From Nocardioides sp. (lineage in GTDB: Bacteria; Actinomycetota; Actinomycetes; Propionibacteriales; Nocardioidaceae): a stretch of 37,471 nucleotides of DNA. Shown here in pieces: positions 26,993 to 35,269 of the stretch. The translations under genes and the position numbers were made by a program. Each line of letters begins with the position of its first letter. Within the stretch, counting starts at the first letter, position 1. The stretch lies in contig JAOPXM010000162.1 in assembly GCA_025965125.1 (NCBI GenBank), positions 1 to 37,471 on the forward strand, written 5' to 3'. The notes under the pieces are model-generated. The model saw only the letters and a program-made list of their open reading frames with translations, ran no database searches and was not told where the DNA came from.

Positions 26993-27838
26993 TCAGGCGT
27001 CGGTCACGAAGTCGATGAGCTGCTCGACCCGGCCCAGCAGCGCCGGGTCACAGTCGGCGAAGGACTGCACCCGCGACAGGATGTGCTGCCACGCCCGGGC
27101 GATGTCGCGCTGGTCGCTGTGCGGCCAGCCGAGCTGTTGGCAGATGCCCTTCTTCCACTCGACGTCGCGAGGAACGTCCGGCCAGCGCGGCACCCCGATG
27201 CGATCGGGCTTGACTGCGGCCCAGATGTCGATGAACGGATGCCCGACGACCAGGACGTGTTGGCCGACCGGCGACCTGGAGACCGCTTCGGCGATCCGGC
27301 TTTCCTTGGACCCGGGCACGAGGTGGTCGACCAGGACCCCCACGCGGCGCTCGGGGCCGGGACCGAACTCGCGGAGCTGCTCGACAAGGTCGTCGACGCC
27401 GTTGAGGTATTCCACGACGACGCCCTCGATCCTTAGGTCGTCGCCCCAGACCTTCTCCACCAGTTCGGCGTCGTGTCGCCCCTCGACGAAGATCCGGCTG
27501 GCTCGGGCGACCCGGGCCCTGGCCCCATGGACCGCAACGGAGCCGGAGGCGGTCCTGGTCGGCCTGGTGGGGGCCTGGGTGCGCACGGGTGGGGTGAGGA
27601 TGACCGGCCTGCCGTCCTGCAGGAAGCCGGGGCCGAGCGGAAACGTGCGGCGCCTGCGACGCCGGTCCTCGAGGGTGACGGTGTCGAGGTCACGGTCGAC
27701 CGCGACGATCTCCCCACACCAGTCGGTCATGACCTCCTCGACGACCGCACCCAGCTCGGCGGGTGCTTCGACGGCGCGGCCCCGCTTGGGCACCCGCCAG
27801 TCGCCCGAGAGGACGTCGGCTCCGTAGCGATCGGTCAC
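26993..27838 (-). CDS. DUF3097 protein, possibly Toprim-like
   Basis: 281 residues, the full length of this actinobacteria-restricted family. Residues 117-132 (VEGRHDAELVEKVWGDD) look like the start of a Toprim fold, with E119 and D123, and GVLVDHLVPGSKES (D171) looks like the later acidic motif. A short basic stretch RRRRRR lies at 59-64. Toprim domains bind Mg and act in nucleases, primases and topoisomerases, but the family has no assigned function; the Toprim reading is my inference. GTG 27838 is preceded by TAGCGT at 6 nt, a leaderless start. Convergent with the TM2 gene. Confidence 0.83.
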   Translation of the reverse strand: MTDRYGADVLSGDWRVPKRGRAVEAPAELGAVVEEVMTDWCGEIVAVDRDLDTVTLEDRRRRRRTFPLGPGFLQDGRPVILTPPVRTQAPTRPTRTASGSVAVHGARARVARASRIFVEGRHDAELVEKVWGDDLRIEGVVVEYLNGVDDLVEQLREFGPGPERRVGVLVDHLVPGSKESRIAEAVSRSPVGQHVLVVGHPFIDIWAAVKPDRIGVPRWPDVPRDVEWKKGICQQLGWPHSDQRDIARAWQHILSRVQSFADCDPALLGRVEQLIDFVTDA

Positions 27839-27844
27839 CGGTCC

Positions 27845-27850
27845 ACGCTA
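27845..27850 (-). promoter_or_regulatory. -10 box of DUF3097 gene (leaderless)
   Basis: TAGCGT on the minus strand, 6 nt before GTG 27838. Confidence 0.5.
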
Positions 27851-27888
27851 GGCGGGGCCACCGACAACGGGGGTACGCCGCGCCGGGG

Positions 27889-28098
27889 TCACTTCTCGGC
27901 GGCGTCGTTGCCCTCGTCACCTGCCGGGCCGTCTTCCGACCCCTCCGCCGCGTCGCCCAACTTGCCGTCGGGCAGGTCGTCGGGATCCACGTCGTCGTCC
28001 AGGGGCTGGGCGAGAGGGTTGTCGTCCGTGGGCTGCAGGTCCTCGGGCAGCTGCTCGTCGGTGATGCCGGTCTCGGGCTCGTCGCTCGCGTTGCTCAT
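27889..28098 (-). CDS. Small acidic protein of unknown function
   Basis: 69 residues, strongly acidic, with motif DEQLPEDLQPTDDNPLAQPLDDD and no membrane span, cysteine or aromatic core; likely disordered. A start 7 codons upstream (ATG 28119) is possible. Homologues with the same PEDLxPxxDNPLA core appear in related actinobacteria as far as I recall. It follows the hydrolase gene (start 29039) by 68 nt and may share its transcript. Function unknown. Confidence 0.6.
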   Translation of the reverse strand: MSNASDEPETGITDEQLPEDLQPTDDNPLAQPLDDDVDPDDLPDGKLGDAAEGSEDGPAGDEGNDAAEK

Positions 28099-28166
28099 GA
28101 GGACGCCGTACCCACCCATCCGCTCATTCAGTCCGGCGGACGCGGAGCCGGTGCGGAGGCGGTGGG

Positions 28167-29039
28167 TCAGATGAGCGGCAGTCGCTTCTGGCTGCGGGGG
28201 AGGTGCTCGTAGCCGCGGCTCACGGCCGCCGCGAGCTCCTCGCGTGGGTAGGGCCACTCGCCGACCTCGAGCGCCTGGTCGAGCGGAACCCCTCGGGTCG
28301 CCAGGTCCCGGATCGTCTCGGCGACGATGCCGATCGTGTTGCGCTGGTCCTCCACGAACTCCCGTCCGACCGGCGCACCGTGGCCGGGCACCACGATGGT
28401 CGAGGACGTGGACAGTCCGAGGACGATGTCGAGGGTGAGCGGCCACTCGAGCGGGTAGCAGTCCTTGCCGAAGCCCGGGACGGCACCACGCGCCGCCGAC
28501 TCCTCGACGAGGTCGCCGGCCAGCAGCGCGTCGCAGTCGGGGATGCGCACCACCAGGTCGCCCCCCGTGTGGCCGCGACCCGGGTGGACCAGCTCGACCT
28601 GCCGGTCGCCGAGCTCCAGCACGACCGCGGACGAGAACGTCGTGTCGGCCGCGACGAGCTCGGTGCCCCGGACGTCATCCCTGTGCGGATCGTCCGGGTC
28701 GGCGTCGTACAGGCCCTTGATGCGCTCTCCCGCGGAGACGGTCCGCTCGGCGGCCACCTCGTGGGCGTGGATCGGGATCCGGCCGTACGCCGCCCGGAAC
28801 TCGCCGTTGCCGAACGTGTGGTCGAAGTGCTCGTGGGTGTTGACCACACCGACGACCCGACCAGCCGGGCCGGGAATGCCCAGCCGTCGCACGTCGTCGA
28901 GCACCTCGCGGGCCGCTGCTGCGGACGCGTTGGTGTCGACGGCGAGCAGGCCGCCCGCACCGCCGATCAGGGTCACGTTGACGTCGAACCACTCGTAGCG
29001 AGCGACCCAGACCCGATCAGCGACCTCCGTGAATGCCAT
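28167..29039 (-). CDS. Metallo-beta-lactamase-fold hydrolase
   Basis: 290 residues. Zinc-binding residues are H69, H71, D73 and H74 (THEHFDH), H157 (GRGHTGGD), D176 (LLAGDLVE) and H220 (VVPGHGAPV), so both metal sites appear intact. The family includes lactonases, glyoxalase-II-like and quorum-quenching enzymes; the substrate is unknown. A TAGGGT -10 box 6 nt upstream makes it leaderless. Its -35 region overlaps the CIRCE element of hrcA on the other side, so heat-shock control is possible. Confidence 0.88.
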   Translation of the reverse strand: MAFTEVADRVWVARYEWFDVNVTLIGGAGGLLAVDTNASAAAAREVLDDVRRLGIPGPAGRVVGVVNTHEHFDHTFGNGEFRAAYGRIPIHAHEVAAERTVSAGERIKGLYDADPDDPHRDDVRGTELVAADTTFSSAVVLELGDRQVELVHPGRGHTGGDLVVRIPDCDALLAGDLVEESAARGAVPGFGKDCYPLEWPLTLDIVLGLSTSSTIVVPGHGAPVGREFVEDQRNTIGIVAETIRDLATRGVPLDQALEVGEWPYPREELAAAVSRGYEHLPRSQKRLPLI

Positions 29040-29045
29040 CCCGCA

Positions 29046-29051
29046 ACCCTA
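29046..29051 (-). promoter_or_regulatory. -10 box of hydrolase gene (leaderless)
   Basis: TAGGGT on the minus strand, 6 nt before ATG 29039. A 17-nt spacer would put the -35 at 29069-29074, inside the CIRCE. Confidence 0.5.
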
Positions 29052-29064
29052 GGGGCCGGGCTAG

Positions 29065-29070
29065 TAGGAT
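29065..29070 (+). promoter_or_regulatory. -10 box of hrcA operon
   Basis: TAGGAT, ending on the first base of the CIRCE, so bound HrcA would block transcription start. Transcript start near 29077. Confidence 0.6.
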
Positions 29071-29096
29071 TGGCACTCAGAAGACCCGAGTGCCAG
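29070..29096. promoter_or_regulatory. CIRCE element (HrcA operator)
   Basis: TTGGCACTC-N9-GAGTGCCAG, close to the consensus TTAGCACTC-N9-GAGTGCTAA, with arms matching at 8 of 9 positions. It lies 25 nt before the hrcA start and is the binding site for HrcA, the repressor of heat-shock chaperone genes. Confidence 0.92.
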
Positions 29097-29121
29097 ATGG
29101 ACGTGGCCGCGAGGAGGCGAC

Positions 29122-30135
29122 ATGCAGGAGGACCGCAAGCTGGCCGTGCTGCGCGCCATCGTCGAGGACTACGTCTCCACGGAGGAGCCGGTGGGCTCCA
29201 AGGCCCTGGTCGAGCGCCACTCGCTGGGCGTCTCGTCTGCCACCGTGCGCAATGACATGGCCGCGCTCGAGGACGAGGGCTACATCACCCAGCCGCACAC
29301 CAGCGCCGGGCGGGTGCCGACCGACAAGGGCTACCGGCTCTTCGTCGACCGGTTGACCACCGTCAAGCCGATGAGTGCCGCAGAGAAGCGCGCGATCTCG
29401 ACGTTCCTCGACGGCGCCGTGGACCTCGACGACGTCGTGACCCGCTCCGTGCGCGTGCTCTCGCAGCTGACCCGCCAGGTGGCGGTGGTCCAGTACCCCA
29501 CGCTCTCCCGGTCGACGGTCCGCCACATCGAGCTCGTGGCGCTCGCGCCCAACCGGCTGCTGGCCGTGGTGATCCTGAGCACCGGACGGGTCGAGCAACG
29601 GCTGGTCGAGGTCGATGCCGACCTCACCGACGAAGCCCTCGCCGAGCTCCGCAGCCTGGTCAACCGCTCGGCCACCGGCGAGATCATCGCCGACGCCGTG
29701 GTCGCGCTGCGCGGCCTGGTGCCCGAGCGTGACGCTGCCACGGTGGCCGCGGTCGTCGAGGCACTGGTCGATGCGATGAGCGACCACCGGTCCGACGAGC
29801 GGATCGCTGTGGGCGGCACGGCCAACCTGGCGAGGTACGGCGACAGCTTCGACTCCGCGGTGCGTCCCCTGCTCGAGGCGCTGGAGGAGCACGTCGTACT
29901 GCTCAAGCTGCTCGGCGAGGCGCACGTCGGAGGCGGGGTCACGGTCCGGATCGGCGCCGAGGGTCCCTACGAGGAGCTCTCGTCGACCAGCGTCGTCGCC
30001 ACCGGCTACGGCCCGCGTGACGAGGCGCTGGCCACGCTCGGCATCGTCGGCCCGACCCGGATGGACTACCCCGGCACCATGGCGGCGGTGCGGGCCGTGG
30101 CTCGCTACGTGTCGCGCATCCTCGATGAGGGCTGA
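29122..30135 (+). CDS. hrcA: Heat-inducible transcription repressor HrcA
   Basis: 337 residues. HrcA represses chaperone genes by binding CIRCE and needs GroE for activity. The winged-helix N-terminus has [24 protein letters not shown] and [18 protein letters not shown], and the C-terminal GAF-like domain follows ([29 protein letters not shown]). ATG 29122 follows AGGAGG. It is autoregulated by its own CIRCE and is the first gene of the hrcA-dnaJ-rsmE unit. Confidence 0.96.
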   Translation: MQEDRKLAVLRAIVEDYVSTEEPVGSKALVERHSLGVSSATVRNDMAALEDEGYITQPHTSAGRVPTDKGYRLFVDRLTTVKPMSAAEKRAISTFLDGAVDLDDVVTRSVRVLSQLTRQVAVVQYPTLSRSTVRHIELVALAPNRLLAVVILSTGRVEQRLVEVDADLTDEALAELRSLVNRSATGEIIADAVVALRGLVPERDAATVAAVVEALVDAMSDHRSDERIAVGGTANLARYGDSFDSAVRPLLEALEEHVVLLKLLGEAHVGGGVTVRIGAEGPYEELSSTSVVATGYGPRDEALATLGIVGPTRMDYPGTMAAVRAVARYVSRILDEG

Positions 30136-30156
30136 CCCACGTCACCCATGACCGCT

Positions 30157-30194
30157 CCAGATCCCAGATCACAGTTTCCGATCCAAGCCAGATC
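30157..30194 (+). repeat. Three CCAGATC heptamers between hrcA and dnaJ
   Basis: CCAGATC occurs at 30157-30163, 30164-30170 and 30188-30194 in the 74-nt gap. Two are adjacent; the third lies near the dnaJ ribosome binding site. Role unknown. Confidence 0.5.
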
Positions 30195-30209
30195 CATGAA
30201 GGAACAACG

Positions 30210-31397
30210 TTGAGCCAGGACCTTTACGACCTCCTCGGTGTCGCCCGTGACGCGGACGCGGATGCCCTCAAGAAGGCCTATCGGCGGATGGCCCGGCAGT
30301 ACCACCCCGACGTCAACTCCGACCCCGCCGCCCAGGACCGGTTCAAGGAGATCTCGATGGCCTACGAGGTGCTGTCGGATCCGCAGAAGCGGGCGGCGTA
30401 CGACCGCGGCGGCGACCCGTTCGGCGGCGGCACGGCAGGCTTCGGTCAGGGGGCCGGCTTCTCGTTCACCGACATCATGGACGCGTTCTTCGGCGGTCAG
30501 GGCGGGGCTGCCGGGCAGGGCCGTGGTCCGCGCCCGCGGGTACGTCGCGGACAGGACGCGCTGATCCGCCTCGAGGTCGAGCTGTCCGAGGCAGCGTTCG
30601 GCGTGACCCGCGAGCTCAAGGTGGACACGGCCGTCGTCTGCTCGACCTGCCACGGCGAAGGCGCGGCTCCCGGGTCCCATCCGATCCCCTGCGAGACCTG
30701 CCGCGGCCAGGGCGAGGTCGCCCACGTGCAGCGGTCGTTCCTGGGCGAGATCCGCACGCTCCGGCCGTGCGCCGCCTGCCGAGGCTTCGGCTCGATCATC
30801 CCGGACCCCTGCCGGGAGTGCTCCGGCGACGGCCGGATTCGTTCGCGGCGCACGCTCACGGTGAAGATCCCCGCCGGCGTCGACAACGGAACACGCGTCC
30901 AGCTCACCGGCCAGGGCGAGGTGGGCCCGGGTGGCGGGCCCGCTGGTGACCTGTACGTCGAGGTGCACGTCGCACCTCACGACGTGTTCACCCGGCACGG
31001 CAACGACCTGCTCTGCACGGTCACCGTGCCGATGACGGCCGCGGCACTCGGCACCGTGCTGACGCTGCCCACCCTCGAGGGCGACGTGGCCGCAGCGGAC
31101 GACGCCGGACTCACCGAGTCCGGGCTGGAGACGAGCTTCGAGCTGGAGATCCGGCCCGGCACCCAGTCCGGCACCGAGCAGGTGCTCCGAGCGCGGGGCG
31201 TTCCCGGCCTGCGTGGCGGCCGCGGTGACCTGATCGTGACCGTGGTCGTCGAGACCCCGAGCCGGCTCGACCCGCGTCAGGAGGAGCTGCTCCGCGAGCT
31301 GGCGGCGATCCGCGGCGAGGAGCAGCCGGCCGGCCAGCTCCGGCCGGGATCGAAGTCGGTCTTCGGTCGGCTGCGCGACGCCTTCAACACGCACTGA
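30210..31397 (+). CDS. dnaJ: Chaperone DnaJ (DnaJ2 type)
   Basis: 395 residues. The J domain carries H32-P33-D34 (YHPD), which activates DnaK. A Gly/Phe-rich segment follows (about 68-100), then a zinc domain with four CxxCxGxG repeats ([32 protein letters not shown]), and C-terminal substrate domains. The reading frame opens at TTG 30210, preceded by GAAGGA at 30198-30203, an unusual start codon but one that gives the family N-terminus [10 protein letters not shown]. dnaK and grpE are not here, so this is the hrcA-linked DnaJ2 that actinobacteria have beside dnaK-linked DnaJ1. Confidence 0.95.
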   Translation: MSQDLYDLLGVARDADADALKKAYRRMARQYHPDVNSDPAAQDRFKEISMAYEVLSDPQKRAAYDRGGDPFGGGTAGFGQGAGFSFTDIMDAFFGGQGGAAGQGRGPRPRVRRGQDALIRLEVELSEAAFGVTRELKVDTAVVCSTCHGEGAAPGSHPIPCETCRGQGEVAHVQRSFLGEIRTLRPCAACRGFGSIIPDPCRECSGDGRIRSRRTLTVKIPAGVDNGTRVQLTGQGEVGPGGGPAGDLYVEVHVAPHDVFTRHGNDLLCTVTVPMTAAALGTVLTLPTLEGDVAAADDAGLTESGLETSFELEIRPGTQSGTEQVLRARGVPGLRGGRGDLIVTVVVETPSRLDPRQEELLRELAAIRGEEQPAGQLRPGSKSVFGRLRDAFNTH

Positions 31398-31410
31398 TTC
31401 ACTGAACGCC

Positions 31411-32151
31411 GTGTCTCTCCCCGTCCAGCTCGTCTCGTCGCTTGCCGGTGTCACCGTCGGGGCGGACGTGAGCGTCGAGGGCGACGAGGCGCACCATGCC
31501 GTCGCCGTACGCCGGCTGCGCGTGGGGGAGCAGGTGGTCCTCACCGACGGCCGCGGTACGTCGGCGCGCGCCGAGGTGGCCTCGACCGGAAAGCGTCAGT
31601 TCACCGCAACCGTGTTGGGCTTGGACGTGAGTGAGCCACCAGAGCCCGCAGTGGTCGTGGTGCAGGCGCTGCCCAAAGGTGACCGGGGCGAGCTCGCGGT
31701 CGAGGTCCTGACCGAGGTCGGGGTGGCTCGGATCGTGCCGTGGGCGGCGTCGCGGAGCGTGGCTGTCTGGAAGGGCGAACGCGAGGCGAAGTCCCTGGCC
31801 CGGTGGCGCACGACGGCGCGCGAGGCGGCCAAGCAGGCGCGCCGGCCGTGGTTCCCCGAGGTTGCCGAGCTCGCCTCGACCGCGGACGTGCTGTCACTCG
31901 TCGCCTCGGCATCGCTGGCCGTGGTGCTTCACGAAGCCGCAGCCGCGCCGCTCGCCACGCTCGACGTCCCCACGAGCGGTCCCATCGTGGTCGTCGTCGG
32001 CCCGGAAGGCGGGCTCTCCGACGACGAGGTCCAGGCATTCACGGCCGCGGGGGCGCACTCGGTGCGGCTCGGCACCGAGGTGCTGCGGACCTCCACGGCG
32101 GGCGTGGCCGCCGTCGCGGCCCTGCTTTCCCGCACCCCACGCTGGCGCTGA
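31411..32151 (+). CDS. rsmE: 16S rRNA m3U1498 methyltransferase
   Basis: 246-residue SPOUT methyltransferase. It methylates N3 of U1498 in 16S rRNA in the assembled small subunit. EGDEAHHAVAVRRLRVGE near the start is the RNA-binding part, and the C-terminal knot has VVVVGPEGGLSDDEV and the LGTEVLRTSTAG SAM-binding loop. GTG 31411 lies 13 nt after the dnaJ stop, so it is part of the hrcA-dnaJ operon. Placement next to dnaJ is normal for actinobacteria. Confidence 0.95.
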   Translation: MSLPVQLVSSLAGVTVGADVSVEGDEAHHAVAVRRLRVGEQVVLTDGRGTSARAEVASTGKRQFTATVLGLDVSEPPEPAVVVVQALPKGDRGELAVEVLTEVGVARIVPWAASRSVAVWKGEREAKSLARWRTTAREAAKQARRPWFPEVAELASTADVLSLVASASLAVVLHEAAAAPLATLDVPTSGPIVVVVGPEGGLSDDEVQAFTAAGAHSVRLGTEVLRTSTAGVAAVAALLSRTPRWR

Positions 32152-32159
32152 CCCTCAGC

Positions 32160-32176
32160 GCACCGGCAACCGGTGC
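32160..32176. terminator. Hairpin between convergent rsmE and HTH_42 genes
   Basis: GCACCGG (32160-32166), loop CAA, CCGGTGC (32170-32176). The symmetric stem could serve both directions; no T-tract. Confidence 0.45.
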
Positions 32177-32210
32177 CGGCCACGAACGGTTGCACCGCTG
32201 GGCGGAGCGG

Positions 32211-33257
32211 TCAGCGCGACAGGAGGACCTCGACGCGGGCGATCTCGTCGTCGAGGCCGGACTGCTCCGCCCTGGTCAGCTTGCGGTGGACCTCGACGAC
32301 GCTGGGCCTGCCCTCCTCCACCCGCCACAGACCCTCGAGCATGCCGTCGACGAAGGCCGCGTTGGCCGTGCCGCCGTTCACGCCCATCCACCGCTTGCGC
32401 GACTCGGGTTCCGTGACGCGGTCGCGCCCGGCGTGGGACAGCCAGACGTTGTCGTAGACCCCGAGCAGGCGGACCGGTGCCGGCGCATCCTCATCGGCGA
32501 GCTCGCCGTCGGGAACGTCGTACAGCACCTTGCCCTGCTCGTCCTCGTGGCGGACCAGGTTGTCCATCGCGGCGAGCACCGGACCGAGCCGGGTGATCGC
32601 CGACCAGGCGGTGACATCCGCTGCCGTGGCCGGACCGAAGGCCCGGAGGTAGCGGCGCACGATCTCCTGAGGGTCGGGGTCGACGAGCGGGCGGTCGAGC
32701 CAGCGGTCGACGAACTGGTAGACGACGCCCCCGGACTCCTTCCACTTCCCACGCGGCGGGACCTGGGCGAGCGGGAGCGTGACCCGCGCGAGCTGACCGA
32801 GCGCGGCCGGCGGTACGTCGGGGAACCGCTCGGCGAGCGCTGCGGACAGGTCCCGCTGCGGGAGCGGCCCGTCGGCGAGAGCGTCGGACACCGCTCCGTC
32901 GAACTCCGCACGATCGACGCCGAGCGCGGACTTGGTGTTCTGACTGGTCCTGAGCTCCTGCTCCATCCTCGGCTGGGTCCAGGGACGCAGGGTGAGGGCG
33001 TCGTCGGGGGTGAGCAGGTGGATGGTGCCGCGCATCGTGAGCAGCCGGACCAGGGTCCGGTCGTCGAGGCCGCGGCTGACGTCGTACGGGTCGAAGTCGG
33101 TGAGCCGGGCATTCAGCGAGAAGTACGGCGGGAGGTTCTCCTGGGCCTGCAGGCCGACCAGGTGCCTGGACATGTCCGCGACCGACATCGGGGCCCGCTC
33201 GAGCAGGTGCTGACGTTGGAGCAGGGTGCGGTTCAGCCGCCGCCGAGACAGCCGCAC
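32211..33257 (-). CDS. HTH_42 winged-helix protein, AlkZ/YcaQ-like
   Basis: 348 residues, PF06224-type winged-helix protein. Some members (AlkZ, YcaQ/AlkX) are DNA glycosylases that excise alkylated or crosslinked bases. The segment HLVGLQAQENLPPYFSL near residue 50 carries a Q-A-Q that resembles the catalytic QxQ of YcaQ, though many inactive members share it. The later part (GVYDNVWLSHAGRDRV, RRYLRAFGPATAADV) fits the family. GTG 33257 starts one base after the preceding stop, so it is the last gene of the sigma/Gmad2 operon by position. A repair role is inferred, not shown. Confidence 0.8.
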   Translation of the reverse strand: MRLSRRRLNRTLLQRQHLLERAPMSVADMSRHLVGLQAQENLPPYFSLNARLTDFDPYDVSRGLDDRTLVRLLTMRGTIHLLTPDDALTLRPWTQPRMEQELRTSQNTKSALGVDRAEFDGAVSDALADGPLPQRDLSAALAERFPDVPPAALGQLARVTLPLAQVPPRGKWKESGGVVYQFVDRWLDRPLVDPDPQEIVRRYLRAFGPATAADVTAWSAITRLGPVLAAMDNLVRHEDEQGKVLYDVPDGELADEDAPAPVRLLGVYDNVWLSHAGRDRVTEPESRKRWMGVNGGTANAAFVDGMLEGLWRVEEGRPSVVEVHRKLTRAEQSGLDDEIARVEVLLSR

Positions 33258-33258
33258 G

Positions 33259-34197
33259 TCACTCGACCGTGATGGTCTTGCTGTCCTCGGTCGGGCCGCC
33301 GCCCTCACCGCCGGACGGGTCGTCAGTCATGGCGACGAACGAGTAGGTGCCGGGCGCCAGGTCCGACACGTCGACCTCGGTCTCCCAGGGATAGAGCTTG
33401 TCCATCCAGCCCTCCGCCGTCGAGAAACCCTTCTTGACGACCTGGCCCAGGCTGTCGCCCTGCCGGATCTCCCACGGGACGGTCGCCTCGAACGAGCTGG
33501 CCACGCCGCTGGCCTTGAACGTCCCGCTCACGGTCGCGCCCTCCTCGGGTGCCGTCACGTTGACCAGCGCGAGGACGTCGAGCGGCGCAGCGGCCTTGAT
33601 GCCGCCGGCGGTGTCGATGCCGAAAACCGTGACGGGGTCGGCGTCCACCTGGAAGAGCACGGGGACGCGAGACTGCTGGACTCCCTGCAGCGTGTAGACG
33701 AGCTGCTGCAGCGCGAGCTTGGCGTCCCGCTTGGTCATCCCCGCCGGTCGGGGACCCCAGCTGTCGTCCGCGAGCTGTACGGCGATGGCACCTGCGCCGT
33801 CCGAGAAGTCGATGCTGGTGATCGCATTGCTGGTGAAGAGCGTTCGGTAGTCCGGGTCGAGGGCGTCCCCGGCCGTCACCAGCGCCGCGGCCTCCTCGAG
33901 CGGGTTGTCTGCCTGGACCTTGCGGAACTCGCGGTAGAGCTTGGGGCCCTGCGGGGTCTCGCCCACGAAGTAGACGGGGACCGTCACGGTGTCGGCCGGC
34001 TGGTCGGTGGTTGACGCCGACTCCGAAGGGGTGGAGGTGTCCGGCGGCACGTCCGTGGGTGTGGCGCTGGTCGAGCTGCCGACCGGGTCTGGGTCCTGGG
34101 CCTCGTCGTTGCCGTTCCCGCAGCCCGCGAGCAGCGCTGCGGTCAATGCTGTGGTTGCGGCGAGCACGGCGGCGCGGTTCCGGGGTGGTCGGGTCAT
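33259..34197 (-). CDS. GerMN/Gmad2-domain lipoprotein
   Basis: 312 residues. Signal peptide with lipobox LLAG-C26, followed by a Ser/Thr/Pro/Asp linker, a GerMN-like domain (about 70-200; VPVYFVGETPQGPKLYREFRKV) and a C-terminal immunoglobulin-like Gmad2 domain (about 215-310; VTAPEEGATVSGTF, PWEIRQGDSLG, LAPGTYSFVAMTDDPSGGEGG). GerMN domains occur in sporulation and germination proteins and cell-envelope lipoproteins. The extracellular part is a paralogue of the neighbour at 34238. ATG 34197 follows CGAGGA. Lipid-anchored to the outer face of the membrane; function unknown, likely part of a sigma-factor signal system. Confidence 0.85.
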   Translation of the reverse strand: MTRPPRNRAAVLAATTALTAALLAGCGNGNDEAQDPDPVGSSTSATPTDVPPDTSTPSESASTTDQPADTVTVPVYFVGETPQGPKLYREFRKVQADNPLEEAAALVTAGDALDPDYRTLFTSNAITSIDFSDGAGAIAVQLADDSWGPRPAGMTKRDAKLALQQLVYTLQGVQQSRVPVLFQVDADPVTVFGIDTAGGIKAAAPLDVLALVNVTAPEEGATVSGTFKASGVASSFEATVPWEIRQGDSLGQVVKKGFSTAEGWMDKLYPWETEVDVSDLAPGTYSFVAMTDDPSGGEGGGPTEDSKTITVE

Positions 34198-34237
34198 GGG
34201 ATCCATCCTCGGGCGAAAGGGAGGAGAAGCGTGGGAC

Positions 34238-35269
34238 CTACTCGACCACGATGGTCCGGGTGTCGGTGTCCGGACCGTTGCCCTCGGCACCCGCGGACGG
34301 GTCGTCCTCCATGACCGCGAACGTGTACGTGCCGGGCGCGAGACTACTGATGTCGATCGTGGTGTGCCACGGGAACAACTTGTCGTCCATGTAGCCGTCC
34401 GCCATGAAGGAGCCGTTCGAGATGACCTGGTCGCCCTGACGGATCTCCCAGCCGACATTGGCCTCGAACGAGTTGGCCACGCCGTTGGCCTCAAGGCTGC
34501 CACTGACGCTGGCGCCCTCGGCCGGGTCGCTGATGCTGACATGGGACAGGGTTGCCAGCGGAGAAGCGTTGGCAAGCGGTTCCGACGTGGGTACGCCGAG
34601 GACCTGGTCGATCGGGTTGCCGTTGAACATGAACTGCACGGGAGCGCGAGTCCGGACCGCTGCCTGAAGCGTGTAGACCACCTGCTGGATGGCGGCCTCG
34701 GCCTCGGCCTGGCTCATTCCGGCCGGGCGGTCGTGCAGCGAGGCGTCGGCCAGGACCACGGAGACCACGCCGTTGTCGCCGACCCCGTCGAAGCCGGCGT
34801 CGGAGAACGAACCCGCCGGCCACGGGGTGCGGTAGTCGGGATCCGACGGTGCCGTCTCGAGGGCCAGCACGGCTGCACTCAGGGGGTCGTTGGCCGGGAC
34901 CTGGATGAACTCGCGGTAGAGACCGGTGCCGCTCGAGGTCGCCCCGAGGTAGTAGCCGGCAACGGTCAGGGTGGGGACAGCGGGGTCCGTGCTGCCACCC
35001 GTCGGAGTCGGGTCCACCGCCCCGGTGGGAGACGTGCCGGGAGGCAGAGGATCCACGGACGGCGAGTCCTGGTTGCTCGCAAGTGCGATCGCGGTGATGA
35101 CGGCCGCGGTGGCGATGGCCGCGCCCCCGGCGACGAGATACCAAGGTCGTCGAGAAGTCATCGGGATCACCTTCGTGCGGTCGCGGATGGCGTCGAGGTG
35201 GTCGGCGGGCTCGATGTCCGAGACCGCGTCCGACAGCAGCTCGGCGAGGCGCGGGTCGTGGTCGCTCAT
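34238..35269 (-). CDS. Membrane-anchored GerMN/Gmad2 protein, candidate anti-sigma factor
   Basis: 343 residues. A 41-residue acidic cytoplasmic head (SDHDPRLAELLSDAVSDIEPADHLDAIRDR), one membrane span (about 43-64, WYLVAGGAAIATAAVITAIAL), a proline-rich linker, a GerMN-like domain (about 100-228; YYLGATSSGTGLYREFIQV) and Gmad2 (about 245-342; NVGWEIRQGDQVI, LAPGTYTFAVMEDDPSAG). ATG 35269 overlaps the sigma-factor stop (TGATG), so they are coupled, as for sigma/anti-sigma pairs. The head lacks a zinc-binding HxxxCxxC motif, so it is not a standard ZAS anti-sigma. Anti-sigma function is inferred from position and topology. Confidence 0.82.
   Translation of the reverse strand: MSDHDPRLAELLSDAVSDIEPADHLDAIRDRTKVIPMTSRRPWYLVAGGAAIATAAVITAIALASNQDSPSVDPLPPGTSPTGAVDPTPTGGSTDPAVPTLTVAGYYLGATSSGTGLYREFIQVPANDPLSAAVLALETAPSDPDYRTPWPAGSFSDAGFDGVGDNGVVSVVLADASLHDRPAGMSQAEAEAAIQQVVYTLQAAVRTRAPVQFMFNGNPIDQVLGVPTSEPLANASPLATLSHVSISDPAEGASVSGSLEANGVANSFEANVGWEIRQGDQVISNGSFMADGYMDDKLFPWHTTIDISSLAPGTYTFAVMEDDPSAGAEGNGPDTDTRTIVVE

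Noticed and set aside
29069-29100. CIRCE read as a simple rho-independent hairpin of the hydrolase gene
   Set aside because: Arms and 9-nt spacing match the CIRCE consensus and lie in a promoter, not after a stop codon.
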